A stretch of DNA of 38,937 nt from Streptomyces ureilyticus (GTDB taxonomy: Bacteria; Actinomycetota; Actinomycetes; Streptomycetales; Streptomycetaceae), in the NCBI RefSeq assembly GCF_011045025.1, contig NZ_JAAKZX010000085.1, forward strand, positions 1-38,937. Direction: 5' to 3'. Positions 31,824-38,775 of the stretch are shown piece after piece. The notes beneath the pieces were generated by a model. That model worked only from the letters and a program-made list of their open reading frames with translations, was not told the origin of the DNA and made no database searches. The translations under genes were made by a program, and so were the position numbers. Position 1 is the stretch's first letter; the number at the start of each line of letters is the position of its first letter.

Positions 31824-32700
31824 GTGCAGGGTGGCCGTGCACTGACTCGGCCGCGGCCGCCTATGCCGGCGGAGGCCCCCGACCAGGACAACACGCCCGA
31901 CCGCAACGCTGGGGGCGGCAGCGGCAGCGGCAGGGCGGCCGGCCCGAAGGGCTCCAACGGCTCTGGCAAGGGCGTAGGCACCGAGTCCGGCGAGCGGGAG
32001 TCCGTCGACGGCCGCAGCGCCCGCGAACAGGACAGCAAGCACCAGGAGAACGCGGAGAACGCGGAGAACGCCAAGGACTCGGACAAGTAGAAGAGGCAGG
32101 AGCAGGACAAGGAGGAGCAGAAGAAGAAGGACGAGGAGAACTCCCGGCAGGAATCCGTCCGCGAGAAGGAGGCACAGGAGAAGAGGGACGACCAGGAAGC
32201 GGAGGGGAAGGAAGAGAAGAAGGAGCAGGAGGAGTCCGGGGGAAGGACGAGGAGGAGCAGAACAAGGAGGGCGAGAAGGACTCCGGCAGCCGCGAGGAGG
32301 AGCGCGAGGCCGGGAGGAAGGAGGCCGAGTCCACCGCCGAGCGGGAGCGGGAAGGCGAGGGCGACGAGGAGAACCGGAAGCAGAGCGCGAAGACCTCCGG
32401 CGGCATCGACGGCAGCGAGGCGGAACCGGGCGAGAAGGACCGCCAGGGCGGTCAAGGCAAGGACGACGAACGCGCCGCCGACGAGGACGACTCCGAGGAC
32501 GACGAACCTCTTGGTCTGGAAGAGAACGGCGAGGACGAGGCCGCCGACCTCGACGACGCCGGGGATGCCGGACACAAAGATGACGAGCAGGACACCGGAC
32601 GGAGCGCCTGGGACACCGAGATCAAGCCCCAGGACCGCCTTCCCGAGGGCGACTTGGATATCTCCGGTGTGCAGCCCCTCCGAGACGCCCACGCAGTTCG
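31824..32700 (+). pseudogene. Lys/Glu-rich low-complexity protein gene, disrupted
   Basis: A run of highly charged coding sequence. It starts around 31824-31863 (PDQDNTPDRNAGGGSGSGRAAG), passes ENAENAENAKDSDK, meets TAG at 32088-32090, continues in frame (KRQEQDKEEQKKKDEENSRQ...EEKKEQEESG), shifts frame near 32240 (DEEEQNKEGEKD...AEREREGEGDEENRK) and ends in an acidic tail (DDEPLGLEENGEDEAADLDDAGD), with another break near 32680 before FDVESQSAP. Composition predicts a disordered or long single-alpha-helix protein with a basic-acidic gradient. The stop and shifts may be decay or sequencing error in a repetitive purine tract. The long hydrophobic frame on the other strand is its shadow. Function unknown. 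Confidence 0.5.
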
Positions 32701-32817
32701 ACGTGGAGAGCCAGTCCGCTCCCATATCCCGGGCCTGGAGCGCGGACGCGGACGGAGAGATCAGAAACCGGGCCGGCTGGGATGCGCGGGTTTCTGGCGC
32801 GGGTGAGGCTGGTGCCA

Positions 32818-33028
32818 TGTCCGAGCGCCGCGTGATCGTCTACCTGCCGTCGGAGACTGGCGGCCGCAGGTGCGCATCGACGATCGGATCCTCGGCACCG
32901 CGTACAGCCTCCACGACCTCACCGTGTTCCTGCAGAACGCCGGCCTGACCGGCGGGGACGAACTGGATGTCGCCGAGTCGGGGTTGATCGAGTGGCATGA
33001 AGGCGGGCCGGAGGTGTGGGAACCCTGA
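32818..33028 (+). CDS. Conserved ~70-aa small protein, copy 2 (frameshifted)
   Basis: Starts MSERRVIVYLPSETGGR; then a one-base loss near 32864 (GGCCGCAGGTG) moves coding to the next frame, which continues VRIDDRILGTAYSLHDLTVFLQNAGL, then LDVAESGLIEWHEGGPEVWEP with TGA at 33026-33028. With the base restored it would be a 70-residue relative of the proteins at 2452 and 34120. Its 3' end overlaps the start of the coiled-coil gene. Function unknown. The frameshift may be an error, because the rest is well conserved. Confidence 0.65.
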
Positions 33029-33966
33029 ACACGCGCAAGGCCGTGCGGGGCGGCACGGAGCCGGATGTGGAGGCCGTTCTCGACGAGCTCTACGCCACGC
33101 CGCCCTCCGCCTTCGTCGCCCGTCGTGAGGAGCTGGCTGCCGCGGCCAAGACGGCCGGCCGCGTGGAGGACGCCCGCCGGATCCATGCAGCCCGCCGCCC
33201 CACCCTGGCCGCCTGGGCCGCGAACCTGCTGCTTCGCTCTCAGCCAGAGGAGAGCCAGCAATTCCTCGAGCTGGGACGGGCGTTGCGCGAGGCCTACCGC
33301 ACCCTGGATACCACCGGGATCAAAGAGCTCTCCGCGCAGCGTCGCCGCATCGTTTTCGCCTTGTCCCAGCAGGCCGCCCGGTTCGCGCAGGAGGCCGGGC
33401 ATCGGCTGTCGGACACGGTGCAGCAGGACGTCGAATCCACCCTGCGCGCCGTGCTCGCGGATCCGGACGCGGCCGACCGATGGGCCAGCGGCCGCTTGGA
33501 GAGCGCCCTCACCCCGTCATCGGAGTTCCCCTCCGGCACCGCACCCGCCCCGGCGGCCCGCGCTCCGCAGAAGCCGGCCCGACAGACGGCCCCGCCGCCG
33601 ACGGCCCGGACGCGGACGAAGGCCGACGAACTCGCCGAACGGCGCCGCCAGAAGCAGGAACGGCTCGATCAGGCCCGCAGAGCAGCCGAAGAGGCCGCGC
33701 AGCGGCTGCGCGACAAGCGCGCCGAACAAGCCGACGCCGACGCGGTACTACAGCGGGCCCGCGACCGCTACGCCCAAGCGCAGCAGCAGGTGGCCGCTGC
33801 CGAGCAGCAGCTGCAACAGGCGCGGAAGGAGCTCCAGCGAGCCGACCACGAGCAGGATGAAGCCGGGAAACGAAGCCACGCGGCCGCTGACGCGCGCACC
33901 CAGGCTGAACAGGCGGCCCGCGATGCTGCCCAGGAGGTGAAACGCCTGACCCCGCGCAGCACGTAG
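33016..33966 (+). CDS. Coiled-coil hypothetical protein
   Basis: 316 residues. The N-terminal half is helical and conserved-looking (VEAVLDELYATPPSAFVARREELAAAAK, RRPTLAAWAANLLLR, LSAQRRRIVFAL). Then comes a Pro/Ala linker (APAARAPQKPARQTAPPP) and a long charged coiled coil from about residue 200 to the end (AERRRQKQERLDQARRAAEEAAQRL, AEQQLQQARKELQRAD). No signal peptide or membrane helix; probably a cytoplasmic structural or nucleoid-type protein. GTG 33016 overlaps copy 2 of the small-protein family by 13 bp, suggesting coupling; GGAGG lies too close to it, so an internal GTG is possible. I recognise it only as a conserved Streptomyces hypothetical. Confidence 0.7.
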   Translation: MGTLNTRKAVRGGTEPDVEAVLDELYATPPSAFVARREELAAAAKTAGRVEDARRIHAARRPTLAAWAANLLLRSQPEESQQFLELGRALREAYRTLDTTGIKELSAQRRRIVFALSQQAARFAQEAGHRLSDTVQQDVESTLRAVLADPDAADRWASGRLESALTPSSEFPSGTAPAPAARAPQKPARQTAPPPTARTRTKADELAERRRQKQERLDQARRAAEEAAQRLRDKRAEQADADAVLQRARDRYAQAQQQVAAAEQQLQQARKELQRADHEQDEAGKRSHAAADARTQAEQAARDAAQEVKRLTPRST

Positions 33967-33986
33967 GCGGCATCCCGGTACGCAAG

Positions 33987-34011
33987 CGGGCCCACCGGGA
34001 GGGCGGGCCCG
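33987..34011. terminator. Hairpin between convergent genes
   Basis: CGGGCCC (33987-33993) and GGGCCCG (34005-34011) with an 11-nt loop, between the coiled-coil gene and the convergent copy 3 small-protein gene. Confidence 0.5.
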
Positions 34012-34119
34012 TACGGAGGTGTCTGTGCCTGGTATGCCACCAAAGGATCAGCAGTGTGATCGTGGGCGGGGAGCTCGGGAACGTGAGGTCAGGGCCATCG
34101 CCGAGCGCTACTGCTCTGT

Positions 34120-34335
34120 TCAGCGCTCCCAGTTGTCCGGCCCGTTGCCCCGCCACTCGATCAGCCTGGACTGCCGGACCCAGGCGTCGTCAACGTCCTC
34201 CAAGCCCGAGAGACGCAGGAACTCGACGATGTCCAGCAGCCCGTACGCCATCCCGACGAACCGATCATCGACACGAACTCGACGGCCACCGTCCTCGGCG
34301 GGCGGGTAGATGACGATCGGCTGTGCGCTGGCCAT
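34120..34335 (-). CDS. Conserved ~70-aa small protein, copy 3 (intact)
   Basis: 71 residues: MASAQPIVIYPPAEDGGRRV, then RVDDRFVGMAYGLLDIVEFL, then LSGLEDVDDAWVRQSRLIEW, ending RGNGPDNWER. The only undamaged member of the three in this window, so it defines the true C-terminus of the family. Acidic, soluble, no Cys; the conserved GMAYxLLDxxEFL looks like a helix with one hydrophobic face, and the EWRGxGPDxW tail is the most constant part. ATG 34335 has only a weak GGTG upstream. It faces away from the Ku remnant. Function unknown. Confidence 0.75.
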   Translation of the reverse strand: MASAQPIVIYPPAEDGGRRVRVDDRFVGMAYGLLDIVEFLRLSGLEDVDDAWVRQSRLIEWRGNGPDNWER

Positions 34336-34404
34336 GGCACCAGGGTGCGGGCCAAGTCGTGCGCGCGCATGCGCAGCGCCCGTGGCGTCCGTAGGCTCGT
34401 GCTG

Positions 34405-35068
34405 GACCACAGCATCCGCTTCCACCAGTACCACCTGGAGGACATGGGCCGTCTCCGGGTGCGCAAGTACTGCGAGGTCGAGGACCGTGAGGTCCCGACC
34501 GATGAGATCGGCAAGGGCTACGAGCTGACCAAAACGCAGGTCATCCCGATCAGCGACGCAGAACTGCAGGAGCTGCACCTGCTGACCGCCAAGGCGATCG
34601 AGATCGAGGTCTTCGTGCCGTTGGAGTCCATCGACCCCATCCGCATCGCCGAGGGCTACCGGAATTTCATTCATAGTGCATCGGCCTTCAGGACTCTGCT
34701 GAGGAATGCGTGATTCGAGCAGGGCCCGCGAAGACCTGGAAGGCGAAGACTTCCGCGACACGTACAGCGACGCATTGGCGGAGACCATCCAGGCGAAGCG
34801 CGAGGACAAGCCCCTGCCCAAGGCTCCCGAGCGTGAGGCGCAGGGCGGCCAGGTGTTCGACCTGATGACCGCCCTCGACGAGTCCGTGGCCAAGGCCTCC
34901 TGCGGCGAAGAGCCGGCCGACGTGCACCAGCTGCCGAAGAAGGTGACGGGCGCGAAGAAGTCGACGGCGAAGAAGCAGTCCGCCAAGAAGACGGGTGCGC
35001 AGAAGGCCGCTGCGAAGAAGACGTCGGGGCGCTGCGTCCGCGGAGCGCCTAGATGTTGCGGGACATGA
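34405..35068 (+). pseudogene. NHEJ protein Ku, internally deleted
   Basis: 34405-34665 reads DHSIRFHQYHLEDMGRLRVR, KYCEVEDREV, IGKGYELTKTQVIPISDAEL, IEIEVFVPLESIDPIRI: the N-terminal part of the bacterial Ku beta-barrel, without the first ~25 residues. After RIAEGYRNF it stops matching. The C-terminal region resumes in another frame at 34733 (EDLEGEDFRDTYSDALAE, then KREDKPLPKAPE) and ends in the Lys/Ala tail (AKKSTAKKQSAKKTGAQKAAAKK) found on Streptomyces Ku proteins. About 150 central residues, including most of the DNA-encircling ring, are gone. Intact Ku binds double-strand ends and recruits ligase D. This copy is dead; Streptomyces usually carry others. Confidence 0.85.
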
Positions 35069-35153
35069 GGTTGTTGACGCCTGAGCAGGTTCTCAACTCG
35101 TCGCAGCGAGTGCTGGAAGACTGCGGTGCTCCTGGACGTTGGCTGCAGGTGTG

Positions 35154-35516
35154 ATGATCAGCGAAGCTTCCAGAGTCAGCGGTGTGAGCGCGCGATCGTT
35201 GCGGCACTACGAGGATGAGGGCCTGATCGTCCCTGGCCGTTTCAGCAATGGATTCCGCGACTACTGCCAGTCCACCATCGATCGGGTGCTCGTCATCCGC
35301 TCGCTGCTGGAGTCCGGGCTGCCCGTGCGGTTGATCAGGGAAGTCCTGCCCAGCCTCACCGATGGATCCGATGCCAGCACCGACGTGGTGTGCACGGAGT
35401 TCCTGAACGAGGTGCAGAGCTATCGCGATCGGCTCGCTGCTCGCATCGCGGTTCTCAGCGATCAGCAGGCGGCACTCGACGTCTACCTGCGAGAGGCCCG
35501 CCGTACTGATCTCTGA
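35154..35516 (+). CDS. MerR family regulator
   Basis: 120 residues. N-terminal MerR helix-turn-helix (MISEASRVSGVSARSLRHYEDEGLIVPGR), the wing (GFRDYCQSTIDRVLVIRSLLESGLPVRLIREVLPSL) and a C-terminal dimerisation helix (FLNEVQSYRDRLAARIAVLSDQQAALDVYL). Only two Cys (YCQ and VVCTEF), so metal or redox sensing is possible but not clear. ATG 35154, with AGGTG upstream. It lies 46 bp before the quinone oxidoreductase ATG, whose promoter has the 19-bp spacing that MerR proteins unwind, so it should activate that gene. Confidence 0.85.
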   Translation: MISEASRVSGVSARSLRHYEDEGLIVPGRFSNGFRDYCQSTIDRVLVIRSLLESGLPVRLIREVLPSLTDGSDASTDVVCTEFLNEVQSYRDRLAARIAVLSDQQAALDVYLREARRTDL

Positions 35517-35523
35517 CCGCCGC

Positions 35524-35554
35524 TTGACCTTGACGCAAGTGTCAGACTCCTACG
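35524..35554 (+). promoter_or_regulatory. MerR-type promoter, 19-bp spacer
   Basis: TTGACC (35524-35529), a 19-bp spacer and CCTACG (35549-35554). Within the spacer, TGAC-GCAAGT-GTCA (35531-35544) is a dyad centred between the boxes. Both are hallmarks of MerR-activated promoters. The expected transcription start falls at about 35561-35563, the first base of the next gene's ATG, so the transcript should be leaderless. Confidence 0.7.
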
Positions 35555-35562
35555 TTCGGTGC

Positions 35563-36579
35563 ATGGAGATCAACGAGCAGCAGCAAACCGCTGAGCAGAC
35601 GATACGAGCCCTGGTCCAGCGGTCGCACCGGGGACCGAAGGATCTGACCCTCACGACCGATCATCGACGCCCTACCCCGGGGCCAGGCGAGTACCTGATC
35701 CGCGTCGGTGCCGCCGGGGTCAACTTCGCAGACGTCATGCAGACCCATGGCACCTACGGAGGAGGCCCGCAGGCACCCTATGCGGCGGGCTTTGAGGCCG
35801 CCGGCGAGATCGTGGGTGTCGGCCCGGAGGTCGACAGCCCGCTGCAGCTTGGCACGCACGTCATCGGAGTCGGCCCGGGCGCCTTCGCGCAGTACATGAC
35901 GATGCCGGCCGCGGGTGTGCTTCCCGTGCCGTCCGGCTGGAGCGACGCCGAAGCCCTCGGCCTGGTGCTGAACTGGGCCACCGCCTTGGCGGCACTGAAG
36001 CCGCTGGGCGACATCAAGACGGGTGAGGTAGTCCTCATACATGCCGCGGCTGGAGGCGTCGGGCAGGCCGCCGTCCGCCTCGCCCGCCACTACGGCGCAC
36101 GCGTGATGGCCACGGCCTCACCGGAGAAGCACGATACCGCCAAAGCGCTCGGCGCCGACGAGATCCTGGACAGCCGACGCCCTGATCTGGCCGAGGAGAT
36201 CACCCGCCTGACCGGCGGTGTCGATCTGGTCCTGGAATCAGTGGGACAGGCCACGTTCAAGACCAGCCTGTCCGTCACCAACCCCTTCACCGGACGCATC
36301 GTTGTGTTCGGCGCCGCCTCCGGCAACGCCACCCTGACCACCCACGACCTGGTCTTCACCCACCAGGTCCAAGTCAAGGGTCTGCACATCGGTGCACTGG
36401 CGGTCGCGGCCCCGTCGCTCTACCAGTCGTTGCTCGTCGAGATCGAGGCCCTCATCGCCCACGGCGTGTACGCGCCGGGCACCCCCCGGGTTCACCCTCT
36501 GGCTGAGGGGGCGATGGTGCTGCAGGAACTCGAAGCGGGCCAGACCCGCGGCAAGCTCGCCCTCGATCCTTGGCGTTAG
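35563..36579 (+). CDS. NADPH:quinone oxidoreductase (zeta-crystallin-like)
   Basis: 338 residues of the zinc-independent medium-chain dehydrogenase family. GroES-like domain: GPGEYLIRVGAAGVNFADVMQTHG, YAAGFEAAGEIVGVG. Nucleotide-binding domain: VLIHAAAGGVGQAAVRLARHYGARV (AxxGGVG NADPH motif), GADEILD, GGVDLVLESVG, GRIVVFGAASG. The zinc-ligand Cys cluster is absent, as expected. Cytosolic reduction of quinones or enones with NADPH. ATG 35563 (MEINEQQQ) is chosen over GTG or TTG starts further up because it coincides with the predicted transcription start. Probably activated by the upstream MerR. The last residues (DPWR) may be supplied by the end of the IS481 element that follows. Confidence 0.85.
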   Translation: MEINEQQQTAEQTIRALVQRSHRGPKDLTLTTDHRRPTPGPGEYLIRVGAAGVNFADVMQTHGTYGGGPQAPYAAGFEAAGEIVGVGPEVDSPLQLGTHVIGVGPGAFAQYMTMPAAGVLPVPSGWSDAEALGLVLNWATALAALKPLGDIKTGEVVLIHAAAGGVGQAAVRLARHYGARVMATASPEKHDTAKALGADEILDSRRPDLAEEITRLTGGVDLVLESVGQATFKTSLSVTNPFTGRIVVFGAASGNATLTTHDLVFTHQVQVKGLHIGALAVAAPSLYQSLLVEIEALIAHGVYAPGTPRVHPLAEGAMVLQELEAGQTRGKLALDPWR

Positions 36580-36582
36580 GGA

Positions 36583-37590
36583 ATGCCTGTGCTTCACCGC
36601 AATGCCCCACTGTCTCCCGAGGGGCGGCTGCGACTCGTGCAGCGTTGTCAGCACCGCCCAATCGCCCACGTGGCGGCCGAGATGGGCATCTCCCGTGCGT
36701 GCGCGTCGAAATGGGTCAATCGGTACCGTCGGCACGGTGAACTCGGTCTGCTGGACCGTTCTTCAACACCTCGACGCCAGCCGACGGCGACGAGCTCTGC
36801 GGTCGTGGCCAGGATCGAGGCACTCCGCCATGCCGAGAAGTGGTCCGCGTCCCGGATCGCATTTGAGCTCCAGGCCGAGGGGATCACGCTCAGTCGCCGC
36901 ACCGTGTCGCGGCATCTGCACGCCCTCGGCCTGAACCGGCGCCGGTTCATCGATCCCAGCGGCGACACAAACCGGGAACCGCGGAGGATCATCGCTCGCA
37001 GTCCGGGACACATGGTCCACATCGACGTGAAGAAGGTCGGCCGGATCCCGGACGGCGGCGGCTGGCGAGTCCACGGACGCGGAAGCCACCAGGCCAAGAC
37101 CGTCGAGCGCCGCAAGAACAAGGGTGCACGCGGCGGCTACGTCTACCTGCACTCCGCCGTCGACGGCTTCAGTCGGCTTGCCTACACCGAAGTGCTGCCC
37201 GACGAGAAAGCTGCTACCGCCATCGCTTTCCTGCACAGGGCTAGAGCGTGGTTTGCAGCCCACGGCATCGCCCACATCGAAGGCATCGTCACGGACAACG
37301 GCGCCTGCTACCGCGCCGGCACGTTCGCCCGCGCCCTGCTCGGCGCGCGTCACCAACGCATAACTCCGTACACACCTCGCCACAACGGCAAGGTTGAGCG
37401 CTACAACCGGATCATCGCCGAAGAGTTCCTCTACGCCCGCAGCTGGGTCTCCGAAGATCAACGCAGCGACGCCCTCAGCGTCTGGAACATCCACTACAAC
37501 TACCACCGACCCCACGGTGCAGCTGGAGGACAACCGCCAGCTTTGCGACTACGCGCAGGCGTGACCAACGTCCTGGCCTCATACACCTAG
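36583..37590 (+). CDS. IS481-family transposase
   Basis: 335 residues, apparently intact. Two helix-turn-helix regions (LRLVQRCQHRPIAHVAAEMGISRACASKWVNRYRRHG; WSASRIAFELQAEGITLSRRTVSRHL) precede an rve integrase core with catalytic D-D-E: HIDVKKVGRI, VTDNGACYRAG and HNGKVERYNRII. HSAVDGFSRLAYTEVL is the typical RNase H-fold strand. ATG 36583 lies 4 bp after the quinone oxidoreductase stop, so the element's left end overlaps that gene's end. Its stop codon TAG is part of the CTAG into which the IS5 element inserted; the stop is preserved on either side of the insertion. Confidence 0.9.
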   Translation: MPVLHRNAPLSPEGRLRLVQRCQHRPIAHVAAEMGISRACASKWVNRYRRHGELGLLDRSSTPRRQPTATSSAVVARIEALRHAEKWSASRIAFELQAEGITLSRRTVSRHLHALGLNRRRFIDPSGDTNREPRRIIARSPGHMVHIDVKKVGRIPDGGGWRVHGRGSHQAKTVERRKNKGARGGYVYLHSAVDGFSRLAYTEVLPDEKAATAIAFLHRARAWFAAHGIAHIEGIVTDNGACYRAGTFARALLGARHQRITPYTPRHNGKVERYNRIIAEEFLYARSWVSEDQRSDALSVWNIHYNYHRPHGAAGGQPPALRLRAGVTNVLASYT

Positions 37591-38417
37591 AGGTTGTCCC
37601 GTAACCGGTGGTGCGGTTGGTGCGTTGGCTGGGCATGGGTGGGGTGATCTCAGCAGATGATCCGAAGTGGATCGAGCCGTTCTCGGGTCTGACCGAGGTG
37701 CAGTTCGCCAGGCTGGTGGCGCTGGTGCGGCGTCGCGGTGGTGACGTGCAGCGTGGTCGGCCGTGGCGGTTGTCCTTGGAGGACCGGGTGTTGCTGGTGG
37801 CGACATACTGGCGCACGAATCTCACATTGCGGCAGGTGGCGCCGCTGTTCGGGGTCTCGAAGTCCGCGGCCGACCGCATTCTCGATCACCTCGCGCCGCT
37901 GTTGGCGATCTCCCTGGCCCGCCGGCCGCGTAAGGACACCGTCTACATCGTCGACGGCACCCTGGTGCCCACCCGTGACCGCAGCGTCGCCGCTTCCAGC
38001 AAGAACTACCGCTACTCGACCAACCTGCAGGTCGTCATCGACGCCAACAGCCGCCTGGTCGTGGCCATCGGGCTCCCGCTGCCCGGCAGCCGCAACGACT
38101 GCCGGGCGTTCACGGAGTCCGGCGTCGACCGGACCTGCCGCGGAGCCCCGACCATCGCCGACGGCGGCTACCAGGGAACCGGCCTGCTCATCCCGCACCG
38201 CAAACGACGAGGCCAGAGCCACCTCAGCCCACAGCAGGAAGCAGAGAACGCCGTCCACCGCCGAGCCCGTGCACGGGTCGAACACGCCCTGTCGCGGTTG
38301 AAAAACTGGAAGATCCTGCGGGACTGCCGGCTCAAGGGCGACGGAGTTCACCAGGCCATGCTCGGCATCGCCCGGCTCCACAACCTGGGATAACACACAC
38401 CCCATACGGGACAACCT
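37591..38417 (+). mobile_element. Complete IS5-family element (827 bp)
   Basis: Ends are AGGTTGTCCCGTA (37591-37603) and its inverse TACGGGACAACCT (38405-38417). The directly repeated 4-bp target CTAG flanks it at 37587-37590 and 38418-38421. This fits the IS5-type YTAR target. One open transposase gene lies inside. The element looks complete and recent, since repeats and target copies are perfect. Confidence 0.9.
37608..38393 (+). CDS. IS5-family transposase (DDE_4)
   Basis: 261 residues, intact. N-terminal HTH-like domain (FSGLTEVQFARLVALVRRRGG, LTLRQVAPLFGVSKSAADRIL) and a DDE_4 catalytic core: Asp in VYIVDGTLVPTRD, Asp in TIADGGYQGTG, Glu in RVEHALSRLKNWKILRD. GTG 37608 gives the longest frame; ATG 37635 (MGGVISADDPKW) is an equally plausible start. 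Within the 827-bp element it occupies nearly all the space between the inverted repeats. Confidence 0.9.
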   Translation: MVRLVRWLGMGGVISADDPKWIEPFSGLTEVQFARLVALVRRRGGDVQRGRPWRLSLEDRVLLVATYWRTNLTLRQVAPLFGVSKSAADRILDHLAPLLAISLARRPRKDTVYIVDGTLVPTRDRSVAASSKNYRYSTNLQVVIDANSRLVVAIGLPLPGSRNDCRAFTESGVDRTCRGAPTIADGGYQGTGLLIPHRKRRGQSHLSPQQEAENAVHRRARARVEHALSRLKNWKILRDCRLKGDGVHQAMLGIARLHNLG

Positions 38418-38426
38418 CTAGCGCCA

Positions 38427-38724
38427 CGCGGTAGCGGAGGTAGACGACTCTCGAGCTGAAGGTGCGAGTCTCGACGAGTCCGAGATCCACCCGGCGCTCG
38501 CGCTGAGGAAAGAACGGAATGCCCCCGCCGACCAGCACCGGGTACGCCCTGGCCCGGTGCTGGTCGATCAGCCCCAACGCGGCCGCCGATTGCGATGTTG
38601 CCGTCCCGGCGCTCGGCTCGCAGCCGCGCGATCTCCTCCGCCAGGCCGCCGGAGACCAGGCGGGTATTGCCCTGCACCGCCGACAGCGTGGTGGAGAACA
38701 CCGCTTTTGGAAGCGGCTTCCAGA
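38427..38724 (-). pseudogene. Dihydrofolate-reductase/RibD-C-like protein, fragment
   Basis: Minus strand: PKAVFSTTLSAVQGNTRLVSGGLAEEIARLR..GNIAIGG, then after a small deletion with frame change near 38585, AAALGLIDQHRARAYPVLVGGG, IPFFPQRERRVDLGLVETRT, FSSRVVYLRYRVA. This is the C-terminal half of the RibD_C/dihydrofolate-reductase-like family of Streptomyces (NADPH-dependent reductases). The N-terminal half is missing, with a stop codon just upstream of the preserved part. The 3' end coincides with the end of the IS481/IS5 insertion. Inactive. Confidence 0.75.
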
Positions 38725-38775
38725 TCGTTCAGCTGTGGGTGTGCGCTCTGGTGCCAACGGCGTGAGCATGAGGGT

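Larger units (their letters stand above)
36572..38426. mobile_element. IS481-family element interrupted by IS5
   Basis: The transposase at 36583-37590 is bracketed by short imperfect inverted ends: TGGCGTTAGG at 36572-36581 and, inverted, CTAGCGCCA at 38418-38426 (TGGCGCTAG on the other strand). The IS5 element at 37591-38417 sits inside the right end. No clear target duplication is seen between the left flank (CGATCCT) and the right flank (CGCGGTAG), so boundaries are tentative. Confidence 0.5.

Noticed and set aside
31694..32818. 374-codon minus-strand frame that looks like a polytopic membrane protein
   Set aside because: Leu/Val/Ser-rich only because it is antisense to GAG/AAG/GAC codons of the charged protein gene; no family motif, and membrane segments are irregular.
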